Notes: generated by a model not told the origin, from the sequence alone. A DNA stretch of 64,000 nucleotides from a candidate division KSB1 bacterium (GCA_016214895.1 JACRMR010000007.1:1-64000), one strand, 5' to 3'; counted from the stretch's first letter, positions 33,532 to 43,102 are shown. A program made the numbers and translations.

Positions 33532-34574
33532 CAGATCGGAGTTCACTCTCCGATTCCGGGCATGCGAAGACGCCTGCCTCGGCGGGGACTCCCGAGCTAC
33601 TGGATTTGATCATAGTGGGGGCGGGGCCGGCGGGGATTGCGGTGGGGCTGGAGGCACAGCGGCGCGGGCTGAAAGCGCTGCTGGTGGAGCAGGGGGCGAT
33701 CTGCAATACGATCTACCGCTTTCCACAACACATGCGGTTCTTTTCCACGGCGGACTTACTGGAGTTTCCGGGGATTCCGCTGGTGATTCAGGGGGACAAG
33801 CCGCGCAGCTTCGAGGTCCTGAACTACTTCACGCGGATTGCGGTCGCGGCGAACTTGCCGATCGCCACGCATGAGCGCGTCTTGAAATTGACGCACGCCG
33901 GCGAGCAGTTCTTCGTTCAGACAGAGCGGCGGGAGTTGCGAAGTCGTGCGGTCGTCATAGCGACCGGGACCTACGATCACGCGAACTTGCTGGATGTTCC
34001 CGGCGAGGAACTGGACAAGGTCTCGCATTACTATTCCGGTCCGCAGCCGTATATTGGAACCGATGTGCTGGTCGTGGGCGGCAAGAATTCGGCTGCCGAG
34101 GCGGCGCTCGAACTGTGGCGGGCGGGCGCGCGGGTCACGCTGGTGCACCGGGGTGAATCGCTGCGCGAGAGTTCCATCAAGTACTGGATTCTCCCCGACC
34201 TGAAGAACCGGCTGGCCGAGCGCGCGATTGCGCATTCGTGGGATACGACGATCACGCGAATTGAACCGGACCGGGTGTTGCTGCACATGCCGGACGGTGA
34301 GCGCTGGATCGCGAATGATTTTGTGCTGGCGCTGACGGGCTATCATCCGGATTACCGGCTGCTCGAACAGTGTGGAATTCGGACGGAAGGTGAGCAGCGG
34401 GCGCCGGTGCTCGACAGTGCGTCGCTGGAAAGCGGCGTGCCGGGATTATATGTGGCGGGTGTACTCAGCGCGGGCGCTGATCCGTCGAGAGTTTTTGTTG
34501 AGAACTCGCGGCACCATGGCCGGGTGATTGTGGATCATCTGGCGGAGTCGGGCCGCTTAAGCCGGGAGTGCTGA
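33519..34574 (+). CDS. YpdA-like bacillithiol disulfide reductase (FAD/NAD(P) oxidoreductase)
   Basis: 351 residues. FAD-binding LIIVGAGPAGIAVGLEAQRRG lies near residue 30, and the YpdA-typical CNTIYRFPQHMRFFSTADLLE follows. The NADPH-binding motif is DVLVVGGKNSAAEAALELWR near 187, and ALTGYHPDYRLL comes close to the end. The thioredoxin-reductase CxxC is absent, as in YpdA, which reduces oxidised bacillithiol. No bacillithiol synthesis gene is in the window. The first 25 residues look non-conserved and partly arise from the 7-base repeat, so the start may lie downstream. Confidence 0.85.
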   Translation: MNDEADRSSLSDSGHAKTPASAGTPELLDLIIVGAGPAGIAVGLEAQRRGLKALLVEQGAICNTIYRFPQHMRFFSTADLLEFPGIPLVIQGDKPRSFEVLNYFTRIAVAANLPIATHERVLKLTHAGEQFFVQTERRELRSRAVVIATGTYDHANLLDVPGEELDKVSHYYSGPQPYIGTDVLVVGGKNSAAEAALELWRAGARVTLVHRGESLRESSIKYWILPDLKNRLAERAIAHSWDTTITRIEPDRVLLHMPDGERWIANDFVLALTGYHPDYRLLEQCGIRTEGEQRAPVLDSASLESGVPGLYVAGVLSAGADPSRVFVENSRHHGRVIVDHLAESGRLSREC

Positions 34575-35222
34575 TTGGCTGACGATTTCATGTATTCGTT
34601 TAGCGAGCAGGTGGATCGCTATTTGACGGGAGTCCTGCCGGCACGCGATGCGGTGCTGGCGGCGATGGAGACCCACGCCGTGGAAGCGGGCTTTCCGTAC
34701 ATCGGTCCATTGGTGGGGCCGTTACTCGGGATGCTGGCGCGGGCGATCGGCGCGAAGACCGTCTTTGAGATGGGGTCCGGATTTGGGTTTTCGGCGGTAC
34801 ATTTTGCGCGCGCGGTGCCGCCTGATGGCAGAGTGATCTGCACCGACGGTGAAGCGGGTAACGAGCGCGTCGCGCGCGACTACTTCGTCAAGGCCGGCGT
34901 GGAATCGAAGATCGAATTTCGGGTGGGCGATGCGGTCACGATTTTGGGGGAATACCCCGGGCCGTTCGACATCATCCTGATGGACATCGATAAGGAGGGC
35001 TACCCCGCCGGCTTCCGCGCCGCGTGGCCCAAGGTCCGGCCCGGCGGACTGTTCATCGCCGACAATATGCTCTGGCACGGCGAGGTGATGACGGACAGTC
35101 AGAAGCCGACGACGCTGGCCATCCGCGAATTGACGAGGCTGCTGTATTCCACGCCGGATGCACAGACGACGATCTTGCCGCTACGCGATGGCGTGGCCGT
35201 TGCCATGAAGGTTGGAAGATGA
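34575..35222 (+). CDS. O-methyltransferase (caffeoyl-CoA/catechol OMT-like)
   Basis: 215 residues. The SAM-binding motif is VFEMGSGFGFSAVHFARAVP. CTDGEAGN and DIILMDIDKEGYPAGF hold the metal-binding acidic residues, and FIADNMLWHGEV is typical of the class I, metal-dependent small-molecule O-methyltransferases. The substrate is unknown. It starts at TTG immediately after the YpdA-like stop, with GGGAG upstream; ATG 34590 is an alternative. It overlaps the Rieske start (ATGA). Confidence 0.9.
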   Translation: MADDFMYSFSEQVDRYLTGVLPARDAVLAAMETHAVEAGFPYIGPLVGPLLGMLARAIGAKTVFEMGSGFGFSAVHFARAVPPDGRVICTDGEAGNERVARDYFVKAGVESKIEFRVGDAVTILGEYPGPFDIILMDIDKEGYPAGFRAAWPKVRPGGLFIADNMLWHGEVMTDSQKPTTLAIRELTRLLYSTPDAQTTILPLRDGVAVAMKVGR

Positions 35223-35593
35223 CCCCCCCCGGCCCCCCCGTGAACGGGGGGGAGCGTGGCCTGCGGTGGTTCAAGGTGTGCAAGGTCGAGGATTTGAAGC
35301 CGGGGCAAGCGCGGTCGATTCGATTGCTGGCGCGACTCTACGCGGTGTTCAACGTGAGTGGCGAGTACCACGCGATCGACGGGTCCTGTCGGCACATGAA
35401 GGCGAATCTGGCCGCAGGCCGGGTAACGGGGAAGACGGTGGAGTGCTTCATGCACGGGTGGCGATACGACGTGACGACGGGGGCGTGCTCGACGGTGGAA
35501 TCCGGCAGCGTCGCCACTTATCCGGTGAAGATTGAGGACGGGGCGGTGTTCATTGGGATGGAATGGCCGCCGCGAAACAGTATTGACGATTGA
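35219..35593 (+). CDS. Small Rieske [2Fe-2S] ferredoxin
   Basis: 124 residues with the two Rieske ligand pairs CRH (about residue 57) and CFMHGW (about 76), then YDVTTGACSTVES and a beta-strand end. It resembles the soluble ferredoxins of dioxygenases and NirD-like proteins. The ATG overlaps the methyltransferase stop. Residues 2-14 (TPPGPPVNGGERG) are encoded by a C-run/G-run hairpin repeat also seen elsewhere in the window, so this N-terminus may be a recent insertion or the real start may be GTG 35240. Confidence 0.88.
   Translation: MTPPGPPVNGGERGLRWFKVCKVEDLKPGQARSIRLLARLYAVFNVSGEYHAIDGSCRHMKANLAAGRVTGKTVECFMHGWRYDVTTGACSTVESGSVATYPVKIEDGAVFIGMEWPPRNSIDD
35233..35252. repeat. C-run/G-run hairpin repeat inside the Rieske gene start
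   Basis: Seven C plus G, a TGAA loop, then C plus seven G make a perfect 8-pair stem. Similar elements occur at 882-899, and a looser one at 60387-60405. Here it is translated. Confidence 0.6.
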
Positions 35594-35624
35594 TCGAGGT
35601 TTCACTTCCTGAGAGGGGATTGCC

Positions 35625-38600
35625 ATGAAACAGCTACGAAGTCTTTTTGAAATGGCTTGCTGGGCGCTGCTTGCGAGCTTCGTTTCTGTGGGCGTCGCGT
35701 GGGCGGAGCCGTACGCGATACAGTTCAAGAGCGGCGTGGTTACGCCTGACGCCGGGGCGTACGAGATTCCACAATCCGCTTACATGCAGACCACGGGGAC
35801 GCGCGTTCACGTGTTGCTGCAACTGGAGGACTATCTGCAGGCCGGGGATCGCGAGCGTTTGAAAGCCGACGGTATCGAGCTGCTCTCTTACTTCCCGGAC
35901 CGGGCGTATGCGGCGAGCATTCCGCCGACACTCGACGTGTCGCTGCTGCCCGGACTGGGCGTGCGGAGCGTGACGCCGCTGTGGGCGGACTACAAACTGC
36001 ATCCGCGCGTGACGCGCGGCGAGTTTGGTCCGTGGAGCGAGTTTTCGAGCAGTGAGCGCATTTTCGCGGTCGAAGTGCATTCGGACGTCACACTTGATGA
36101 AGCCGTGTCCGCATTGAAGCTGACGGGCTGGGAGCCTGGCCATCGTTTTGTCGCGGCTCATTCGCTGTTGGTCGCCGGCGACCCGCGGAACGTGAACGAA
36201 CTGGCGAGCATGGATTTCGTCGCGTTCATCGACGAATGTCCGCCGCCACCGGAGATGGTCAACGATGTGGCGCGGACGCGCTTGCATGTGAACGAAGTGC
36301 AGAGCGACCCGTATAATCTGAGTGGCGCGAGCGTGACGATTCTGGTCTATGACGGCGGGATGGTGGACAGCACGCATCCGGATTTCGGCGAGCGCGTGAC
36401 GTGGAATGAAATCGCGGCGATCGCGGATCACCCGACGCACGTGGCCGGGACGGTGGGCGGCGACGGGACGCAGAGCGACGGGACGTATCGCGGCATGGCG
36501 CCGGGGGCGCGGATCATCAGCGGGCAGTACGACGTGTGCATCCCCTATTGCCTGTACGAGAGTCCCAACGATTTCGAGCCGGATTACACGCAGGCGCGGC
36601 GGCAGTTCGGGGTCGAATTGACGACCAATTCGATTGGGGCGAACATCAGTCCCAACGGGTACAACTGCGATTGGATGGGCGACTACGAGACGACGTCGCG
36701 GCTGCTGGATCAAATGACGCGCGACGTGCTTGGCGAACCGCTGATCATGTTCTTCGCGGCGGGCAATGAGCGGAACGATGCCGGCTGCGGTTTGGCGAGC
36801 TATCGCTGTATGTCGGTCCCGGCGGGTGCGAAGAACATCATCACGTGCGGCGCGACGACCTCGACTGACGCGACGGCTTCGTTTTCGTCCTGGGGTCCGA
36901 CCGACGACGGGCGGATCAAGCCGGAAGTCAGCGCGACGGGCGTCAATCTGACCTCGTGCGCGCCCGGACCGGGCTACGGCTATCAGGATATGAGCGGAAC
37001 GTCGATGGCGACACCCGCGACATCGGGCACGGCCTGCTTGATACTTGAGCGCTGGCACCTGTTATTTCCCGGCGCACCCGATCCGTTGCCCGAAACGATG
37101 AAGGCGATTCTGATCAATTCGACCACGGACATCGGTGCCGCCGGACCGGATTACCAGACCGGTTTTGGTTTGGTGAACGCGCTGAAGTCCGTCCAGAATC
37201 TTAATCTTGGCGGCGTTTATGAAGGCTCGCTGGACGTTGGGGAAGAATTGAATCGGCCGTTTGCGGTTGCCGCGGGTACGGCGGTGCTGGATGTCTCGAT
37301 CGCGTGGAGCGATGTCCCGGCAGCGGGGAATGTGACGCCGACACTCGTGAACGATCTCGATTTGCGCTTGGTCGCTCCGGATGGGACGATTCATCTGCCC
37401 TACACGCTGTTGCCGCAGAATCCCGGCAGTCCGGCGGGTCGCGGCGACGACAGCATCAACGTTTGCGAGCGCGCGAGTGTGGCGAATCCGCCGGCCGGAA
37501 CGTGGACCCTGCGCGTGACGGGCACGATCAACAGCGGGAGTTCCCAGACGTTTGGCGTCTGCGCGAACGTCACGTTGGTCGATACGTGGGCGGCAATTTC
37601 GGGACAGATTCGCGATAACGGCAACACGGGAATTCCGGGCGAGGTATCGATCTCCGGTGGTGCGCAGCGGCAGCTGACGGACGCGAACGGGAACTACACG
37701 CTGAGCGTCCCCGGCAACACGACTTACACGGTGGCCGCACGTGCGTACGGCTACCTCCCTGCCCAGACGCAGGTGGTGGTGACCAACGGCACGGTCACGC
37801 AGAACTTTACATTGTCCACCGCGCAGACCGGCACGGTTCACGGCACCGTCACCAACCAGTTCGGAACTCCGCTTTTGGGCGCCACGCTTACCGCGTTCTT
37901 TCCGAATGCCACAATCCCTCCGGCGACGACCGGCGCGGATGGCACCTACGAGTTGATATTGCCGGGCGGGAACTCTTACGAGCTGCGCTGTGCGGCCGGC
38001 AGCGACCAGGCCTCGACCACCGTTACAGTGCCGGAGAACGGGAATGTGACCGCGAACTTTGAGATCGAAGACGCGCGGTACAATCCCACCGGACCCGACG
38101 ATTACGGATATTATGCGTACGAGGCCAATGATCCCGGCCTGCCCGCGGTTTATGACTGGACGGAGATCAGTCCAAACGCAGGGGGAGCCGGCACCCTGGT
38201 GCCGAGCGGCACGGCGAGCAACGATTGGGTCGTGAACCTAACGTGTCCGTTCCCGGTGCGCTACTATGGCGTCGAATCGACGAATCTGCGCATTGGCGCG
38301 GACGGCTGGGTCGGCATCGGCACGGGCGCCAACGGCACGGCCTATTCCAACCAGCCGATTCCCACGGCAGCCGATCCCAATACCATGATTGCTGTGATGT
38401 GGGACGACAATAACCCGGGTCCGGCGCAGAGCAACCGTGCGGATGGTGCGGGCGATATCTCGACCTATCACGACGCGGCGAATGACCGATTTATCGTGGA
38501 GTATCACGACGTTGCTCACTTCTCGCCGACGACCAACCGCACCACAGCACAGCTCATTATCTACAGTCAGGCGGAGCGGCCGACGTTGACAGGCGACAAC

Positions 38601-39623
38601 GAGTTTGAGCTGATGTTCCAGCACGTGGACTACGAGGACAACTCCTCCACGGATGCGGATGGGACGATCGGCTGCGAGAACGGCGACGGTACGACCGGCT
38701 TGCAGATTGTCTATGCCGGCACGTACGATGCCACCGTCTTTGGCTTGAGCGACTCGTACGCGCTGCGCTTCACGACCGGCGCCGTGACGGGCCACGGGGC
38801 GATCCGGGGCCGGTTGACGATGCACCCGGCTCCCGATTACACACAAGTGCCGGTTGTGCTGGGACCTTACACGATCACCCCGGCGGCGGACGGCACGTAT
38901 TTCTTCACCGGCGTCGTGGCGCGCTCGTACACGATGACGGTTTCCTATCCGGACTACGAACTGGGGAGTAACTCGAACGTCGTGGTCAATGCGGATGACA
39001 CGACCACGGTGGACTTTGAGCTGTGGCGGATGGATCCGGCGCGCAACCTGGTGGGCGAGTATGACTGGGCGGTTCCCGAGATTCGGCTGAATTGGGATCC
39101 GGCCTTGTCACTGGCAGATGGTGCCGCGAATGGTCGCGGACGCGGTGCGCTGGACGGCTTCCTCGGCTACGAGATCTGGCTGGGCGGCCGCGGCTTGCAG
39201 GGAACAACTCAGGATACGTTCTTCGTATATCCGGTGACCCAGAGCCGTGCGTACAACTTCTGGATTCTCGCGCGGTATGACGGCGGCGACGCGGATACCT
39301 CGAACCACTATCGCGTGACCGTCGATTTGGCGGCGGCGGACGTGGCGAGCTTGATTCCGGACCGTTTCTACCTTGCGCAAAACTATCCGAATCCGTTCAA
39401 TCCATCGACGACGATCGAATACGGATTGCCGCGGAGTGTGGACGTTCGGATCGAGGTCTTCAACGTGCTGGGCATGCAGGTAGCGACGTTGCTTGACGGC
39501 CTGCAGCCGGCGGGCGTCCACCAGGTTGAGTTCAATGGGGCGGCGACGGGCACGGGTATCTACTATTGTCGGATTCAGGCGGGCGAATTCTCCGGCATCC
39601 AGAAGATGCTGTTGATGAAATAA
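35625..39623 (+). CDS. Large secreted subtilisin-like protease with T9SS tail
   Basis: 1332 residues. Signal peptide to about residue 28, a propeptide-like region, then a peptidase S8 domain with Asp in ILVYDGGMVDSTHPDF (about 241), His in HPTHVAGTVGG (about 272), Asn in FFAAGNERND and Ser in SGTSMATPATSG (about 459). The catalytic domain is followed by a P-domain-like sandwich, two carboxypeptidase-regulatory-like domains (about 660-820), a lectin-like region, another regulatory-like unit, and the sorting tail LAQNYPNPFNPSTTIEYGLP...FNVLGMQVATLLDG. It should be exported by the T9SS and act outside the cell. GAGAGGGGATTGCC precedes the ATG. Confidence 0.93.
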   Translation: MKQLRSLFEMACWALLASFVSVGVAWAEPYAIQFKSGVVTPDAGAYEIPQSAYMQTTGTRVHVLLQLEDYLQAGDRERLKADGIELLSYFPDRAYAASIPPTLDVSLLPGLGVRSVTPLWADYKLHPRVTRGEFGPWSEFSSSERIFAVEVHSDVTLDEAVSALKLTGWEPGHRFVAAHSLLVAGDPRNVNELASMDFVAFIDECPPPPEMVNDVARTRLHVNEVQSDPYNLSGASVTILVYDGGMVDSTHPDFGERVTWNEIAAIADHPTHVAGTVGGDGTQSDGTYRGMAPGARIISGQYDVCIPYCLYESPNDFEPDYTQARRQFGVELTTNSIGANISPNGYNCDWMGDYETTSRLLDQMTRDVLGEPLIMFFAAGNERNDAGCGLASYRCMSVPAGAKNIITCGATTSTDATASFSSWGPTDDGRIKPEVSATGVNLTSCAPGPGYGYQDMSGTSMATPATSGTACLILERWHLLFPGAPDPLPETMKAILINSTTDIGAAGPDYQTGFGLVNALKSVQNLNLGGVYEGSLDVGEELNRPFAVAAGTAVLDVSIAWSDVPAAGNVTPTLVNDLDLRLVAPDGTIHLPYTLLPQNPGSPAGRGDDSINVCERASVANPPAGTWTLRVTGTINSGSSQTFGVCANVTLVDTWAAISGQIRDNGNTGIPGEVSISGGAQRQLTDANGNYTLSVPGNTTYTVAARAYGYLPAQTQVVVTNGTVTQNFTLSTAQTGTVHGTVTNQFGTPLLGATLTAFFPNATIPPATTGADGTYELILPGGNSYELRCAAGSDQASTTVTVPENGNVTANFEIEDARYNPTGPDDYGYYAYEANDPGLPAVYDWTEISPNAGGAGTLVPSGTASNDWVVNLTCPFPVRYYGVESTNLRIGADGWVGIGTGANGTAYSNQPIPTAADPNTMIAVMWDDNNPGPAQSNRADGAGDISTYHDAANDRFIVEYHDVAHFSPTTNRTTAQLIIYSQAERPTLTGDNEFELMFQHVDYEDNSSTDADGTIGCENGDGTTGLQIVYAGTYDATVFGLSDSYALRFTTGAVTGHGAIRGRLTMHPAPDYTQVPVVLGPYTITPAADGTYFFTGVVARSYTMTVSYPDYELGSNSNVVVNADDTTTVDFELWRMDPARNLVGEYDWAVPEIRLNWDPALSLADGAANGRGRGALDGFLGYEIWLGGRGLQGTTQDTFFVYPVTQSRAYNFWILARYDGGDADTSNHYRVTVDLAAADVASLIPDRFYLAQNYPNPFNPSTTIEYGLPRSVDVRIEVFNVLGMQVATLLDGLQPAGVHQVEFNGAATGTGIYYCRIQAGEFSGIQKMLLMK

Positions 39624-39652
39624 TTGCTGGACGATTCCGATTTCGGTCGGCA

Positions 39653-39678
39653 GAAAGGGTCTCATTTGAGGCCCTTTC
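39653..39678 (+). terminator. Strong hairpin after the subtilase gene
   Basis: A 12-pair stem, GAAAGGGTCTCA / TGAGGCCCTTTC, with one G-T pair and a TT loop, 30 bases past the stop. It ends in TTTC and lacks a long T-run, so efficiency is uncertain. Confidence 0.6.
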
Positions 39679-39777
39679 GCATGCCGAAGTACGGTGCAGG
39701 TGCTTGGTGCGGCCCGGGGCATGGGAGTTGCAGCAACGGGCTTCGACAGGTGGGTAAATCAGCAGAAGAGAGTCGAG

Positions 39778-42339
39778 ATGAAGGTTAAGCCGCTGGCGAC
39801 ATTTGACGTGATTCCGACGCTGCCGGACGCGATTTCCGGATTGCGGACGCTGGCCTACAATTTCGTTTGGACGTGGAATCCGGAGTACGGCGCGCTGTTT
39901 CGCGCCCTCGACTCCGGTCTGTGGGAGCATGTCGGTCACAATCCGGCGCGCATGCTGCAGGAGATCTCTCAGGTGGGGTTGAACGAAGCGGCGCGCGATC
40001 CGGGTTTCCTCGGCGAGTATCATCGCTGTCTGGGGACGCTGGAGCGCTACATGAACGATCCGACCTGGTTCGAGAAGATCTGTCCGATCTGTCGTCAGCG
40101 GGAGATCGTCTATTTCTCGATGGAATACGGCATCTCTGAATGTTTGCCGGTGTACAGCGGGGGTCTGGGCGTGTTGTCCGGCGACCACTTGAAATCGTCT
40201 TCGGATCTCGGTTTGCCGTTGGTCGGCGTGGGTTTGGCATACCGGCAGGGCTATTTCCAGCAGCAGCTGACGGGTGACGGTTATCAGACGGAACTTTATC
40301 CCGAAAACGACTTTGACCGATTGCCGCTTTTGCCGTTAACGGATGAGCAGGGCAATCGCGTTCGCGTGTCGGTGCAGTTTCCCGGGCGTACGGTGTGGAT
40401 ACAGGGGTGGAAGGTGCAGGTGGGTCGGGTGCCGTTGTACTTGCTGGACACCGATGTTGCGGAAAATGACGCGGCGGATCGTCGCATCACGCACACGCTG
40501 TATGGTGGCGACAAGGAGACGCGGATTCAACAGGAGCTGGTGCTGGGGTTTGGTGGCGTGGCGCTGGTCTCCGCGCTCGGCATTCCGACGACGGTCTGCC
40601 ACATGAACGAGGGACACTCCGCGTTCATTCAGCTTGCCCGGATCATCCGCGCCCGCAAAGAGCAGGGATTGGCGACCGTGGAAGCCACGCAGCTCATCAG
40701 CGCCGGGACGGTGTTCACGACGCACACCCCGGTCCCGGCGGGGATCGATCAGTTTCCCCCCGACTTGATGGACAAGTACTTCAGCAGCTCGCTGCCGGCG
40801 TTGGGCATGAAGCGCGAGGAATTGCAGGCCCTGGGCAGCAAGCTCCCGGGCCAGACCGGACAGCTCTTCAATATGGCGATTCTCGCATTGCGGACGGCCG
40901 ACTATACGAACGCGGTCAGTCGGCTGCACGCGGACGTGTCTCGCCGGTTATGGGAAGAGAGTTGGCCGAATCTGCCGTATGATGAGATTCCGATTGACTA
41001 CGTGACCAATGGCATTCACGTTCGGACGTGGGTGTCGGCGGAGATGAGTCAATTGTTCGACAAGGTGCTGGGACCCGAATGGAAGCAGTCTCCGGACCAC
41101 AAGCAGGCGTGGGAGAAGGTGCCGGAGATTCCGGATGCGGATCTGTGGCGGGTGCGGGAGCAGAATCGCGCGCGACTGGTGGACTATTGCCGGCGGCGGG
41201 TCGCGGAATACCGCGCTCGCACGAGTCCGGTTGAGCCGCGCGAATCGGAGCTGAACGACTTGTTGGATCCGCATGCGCTGACCATCGGCTTCGCCCGGCG
41301 ATTCGCCACGTACAAGCGGGCCACGCTGCTGTTGCGCTATCCCGATCGCTTGCTGGCGTTGCTGCGTGACGCCGCGCGCCCGGTGCAGTTCGTGTTCGCG
41401 GGCAAGGCCCATCCGCAGGATGAAGCGGGCAAAGCGCTGATCCGCGACTTGATCTATTTCGCTCGCGCGGAGAAGGTCGAACACCGTCTGATATTCCTCG
41501 AGAACTACGACATGGGCGTGGCGCGGATGCTGGTGCAGGGCGTGGACATCTGGCTGAATACGCCGCGCCGCCCGCTGGAGGCGAGCGGGACGAGCGGGAT
41601 GAAAGTGCTGGCGAACGGCGGACTCAATCTGAGCATCCTCGACGGCTGGTGGGATGAGGGCTATGATCCGAAAGTCGGCTGGGCCATCGGACGCGGCAAG
41701 ACGGTCAGCGACGAGAAACTGCAGGATGATCGCGACGCGCAGAGCCTGTTCGAGACCATTGAGCAGTCCGTCGTGCCGTTGTTCTACACGCGGGACGATC
41801 GCGCGCTGCCCGCGCAGTGGATCAGCAAGGTCAAGCATAGCATCATCGATCTGGTACCGCGTTTCAACACGAGCCGGATGATCAAAGAGTATGCGGAGGA
41901 CTTCTATATCCCGGCGCTGGACCGCGCGCACAAGTTGGCTCAGGATGGTCGGGAAAGCCTGACTGCCTTTGCCAAATGGCGGGCGGAGCTGCAGCGGCAC
42001 TGGTCCGCCGTCCGCGTGAGTCGGGTGGCGTTTCAGCCGACCGCGAATGGCAAGGTCGGATTCACGGTCGATGTGCAGGCCGACATCGAGCTGGGGGGAT
42101 TGTCGCCGGAGGACGTGGAAGTCCAGGCGTACTACGGTCCGATTCGCCCTGATGGCAGCTTGCAGTTGCTCGGCTGTGTGGCGCTCGAACCGAAGAGCGG
42201 GGGCAAGTATGCGGGACGGGTTTCCGTGGGCGAGAGCGGTCGCTTCGGCTACACGGTGCGGGTCCTTCCCAGCCATCCGTTGTTATCGAATCCGCTCAAA
42301 CTGGGATTGGTGCACTGGGCCGAACCGGTGAAGCCATAG
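39778..42339 (+). CDS. glgP: Alpha-glucan (glycogen/maltodextrin) phosphorylase
   Basis: 853 residues of glycosyltransferase family 35. The N-terminal DUF3417-type domain (TLAYNFVWTWNPEYGALFRA) marks the bacterial/archaeal alpha-glucan phosphorylase branch. VYFSMEYGISECLPVYSGGL and MNEGHSAF form the core. The pyridoxal-phosphate site is EASGTSGMKVLANGGLNLS with the Lys near residue 607. The enzyme releases glucose-1-phosphate from glycogen or maltodextrin in the cytoplasm. ATG 39778 was preferred because the conserved domain begins there; ATG 39721 would add 19 residues. It is transcribed alone. Confidence 0.95.
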   Translation: MKVKPLATFDVIPTLPDAISGLRTLAYNFVWTWNPEYGALFRALDSGLWEHVGHNPARMLQEISQVGLNEAARDPGFLGEYHRCLGTLERYMNDPTWFEKICPICRQREIVYFSMEYGISECLPVYSGGLGVLSGDHLKSSSDLGLPLVGVGLAYRQGYFQQQLTGDGYQTELYPENDFDRLPLLPLTDEQGNRVRVSVQFPGRTVWIQGWKVQVGRVPLYLLDTDVAENDAADRRITHTLYGGDKETRIQQELVLGFGGVALVSALGIPTTVCHMNEGHSAFIQLARIIRARKEQGLATVEATQLISAGTVFTTHTPVPAGIDQFPPDLMDKYFSSSLPALGMKREELQALGSKLPGQTGQLFNMAILALRTADYTNAVSRLHADVSRRLWEESWPNLPYDEIPIDYVTNGIHVRTWVSAEMSQLFDKVLGPEWKQSPDHKQAWEKVPEIPDADLWRVREQNRARLVDYCRRRVAEYRARTSPVEPRESELNDLLDPHALTIGFARRFATYKRATLLLRYPDRLLALLRDAARPVQFVFAGKAHPQDEAGKALIRDLIYFARAEKVEHRLIFLENYDMGVARMLVQGVDIWLNTPRRPLEASGTSGMKVLANGGLNLSILDGWWDEGYDPKVGWAIGRGKTVSDEKLQDDRDAQSLFETIEQSVVPLFYTRDDRALPAQWISKVKHSIIDLVPRFNTSRMIKEYAEDFYIPALDRAHKLAQDGRESLTAFAKWRAELQRHWSAVRVSRVAFQPTANGKVGFTVDVQADIELGGLSPEDVEVQAYYGPIRPDGSLQLLGCVALEPKSGGKYAGRVSVGESGRFGYTVRVLPSHPLLSNPLKLGLVHWAEPVKP

Positions 42340-42403
42340 CCATCCGCGGGCGGAGAGCGCTGTCGGAAATTTGCGCCGGGGCTGTCGCAGCCGGAACGAA
42401 GCA

Positions 42404-42440
42404 TACGAGGAAGGCGAGTCATCGACTCGCCTTCCTCGTA
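42404..42440. terminator. Perfect 17-pair palindrome between convergent genes
   Basis: 17-base arms (left arm TACGAGGAAGGCGAGTC) enclose a 3-base loop, ATC. It lies between the glgP stop and the convergent pseudopilin gene. There is no T-run, so it may be a Rho-type 3' end stabiliser, a processing site or a protein-binding palindrome. Confidence 0.6.
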
Positions 42441-42539
42441 GAGTGGCAGTGGAGCGGGGCGAACGGCTGGGGAAACTGCGGTTCAATTCACCCAACCGGC
42501 GGGCACCTTGCCCGATTACCGCAGAATGCCTATGCAGGA

Positions 42540-42953
42540 CTATTCGCGGAGGATAGCATCCGGCGTTGCACGAAGGATCGAGGAGCCATTATCGTTGGCC
42601 TGCACCCGGATGATATAGTCGCTATTGGCATCGAGGGCGTAGGACAGAAACGTGAACGTGTTGCTGTACGGCAACTCCCCGAGCGAATTTCCATCGGCGT
42701 CGATGAGTTGGGATTGCAGGTCAGCGTAGCTGGCCACGGCGACCGGATAGGTGGACCAGTCGGCGGCATAATAGGCGAGGAGCTTGCGCACGAGATCGAG
42801 GTCGTAAGCGGCTGCGGCAACTTGAGATTTGTCGCGCATGTGCATGAAGCGAGCGACCGCCATCGTCGCGAGCAACGAGATTATCATCATCACGATCATC
42901 ATCTCGATCAGCGAGAACCCTCGCTGTCTTCCGCGGGTCGGTTGCATAGGCAT
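42540..42953 (-). CDS. Type II secretion / type IV pilus pseudopilin
   Basis: 137 residues. The prepilin peptidase site is RGFSLIEMMIVMMIISLLAT, with cleavage expected after Gly and Glu at mature position 5, followed by the hydrophobic N-terminal helix. The C-terminal domain (about 100 residues, YDLDLVRKLLAYYAADWSTYP) matches small GspG-like pseudopilins. No secretion or pilus assembly genes are adjacent, so it is an orphan. GGAG precedes the start; ATG 42947 is an alternative with better spacing. Confidence 0.88.
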   Translation of the reverse strand: MPMQPTRGRQRGFSLIEMMIVMMIISLLATMAVARFMHMRDKSQVAAAAYDLDLVRKLLAYYAADWSTYPVAVASYADLQSQLIDADGNSLGELPYSNTFTFLSYALDANSDYIIRVQANDNGSSILRATPDAILRE

Positions 42954-43047
42954 TCACTCCATCTTTTGCTCCGGTTAAGGCAATGGGAGTGCCAGTTTTG
43001 TCGCGGGCGGGTCAGCACAATTGGAACGGTACTCAGGCGGTGGACAG

Positions 43048-43079
43048 CAAAACGGGTTGACCCGCTGGGCCAACCCGTT
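43048..43079 (-). terminator. Terminator of the cupredoxin gene
   Basis: On the minus strand, a 9-pair stem AACGGGTTG / CAACCCGTT with an 11-base loop ends in CGTTTTG. It lies 24 bases past the stop. Confidence 0.7.
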
Positions 43080-43102
43080 CACAATCCGAGCCGCAGCCGC
43101 GG

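Noticed and set aside
39653-39678. Hairpin after the subtilase gene considered as a strong intrinsic terminator
   Set aside because: The stem is excellent but the T-run is only three bases, so I list it as a terminator only at moderate confidence.
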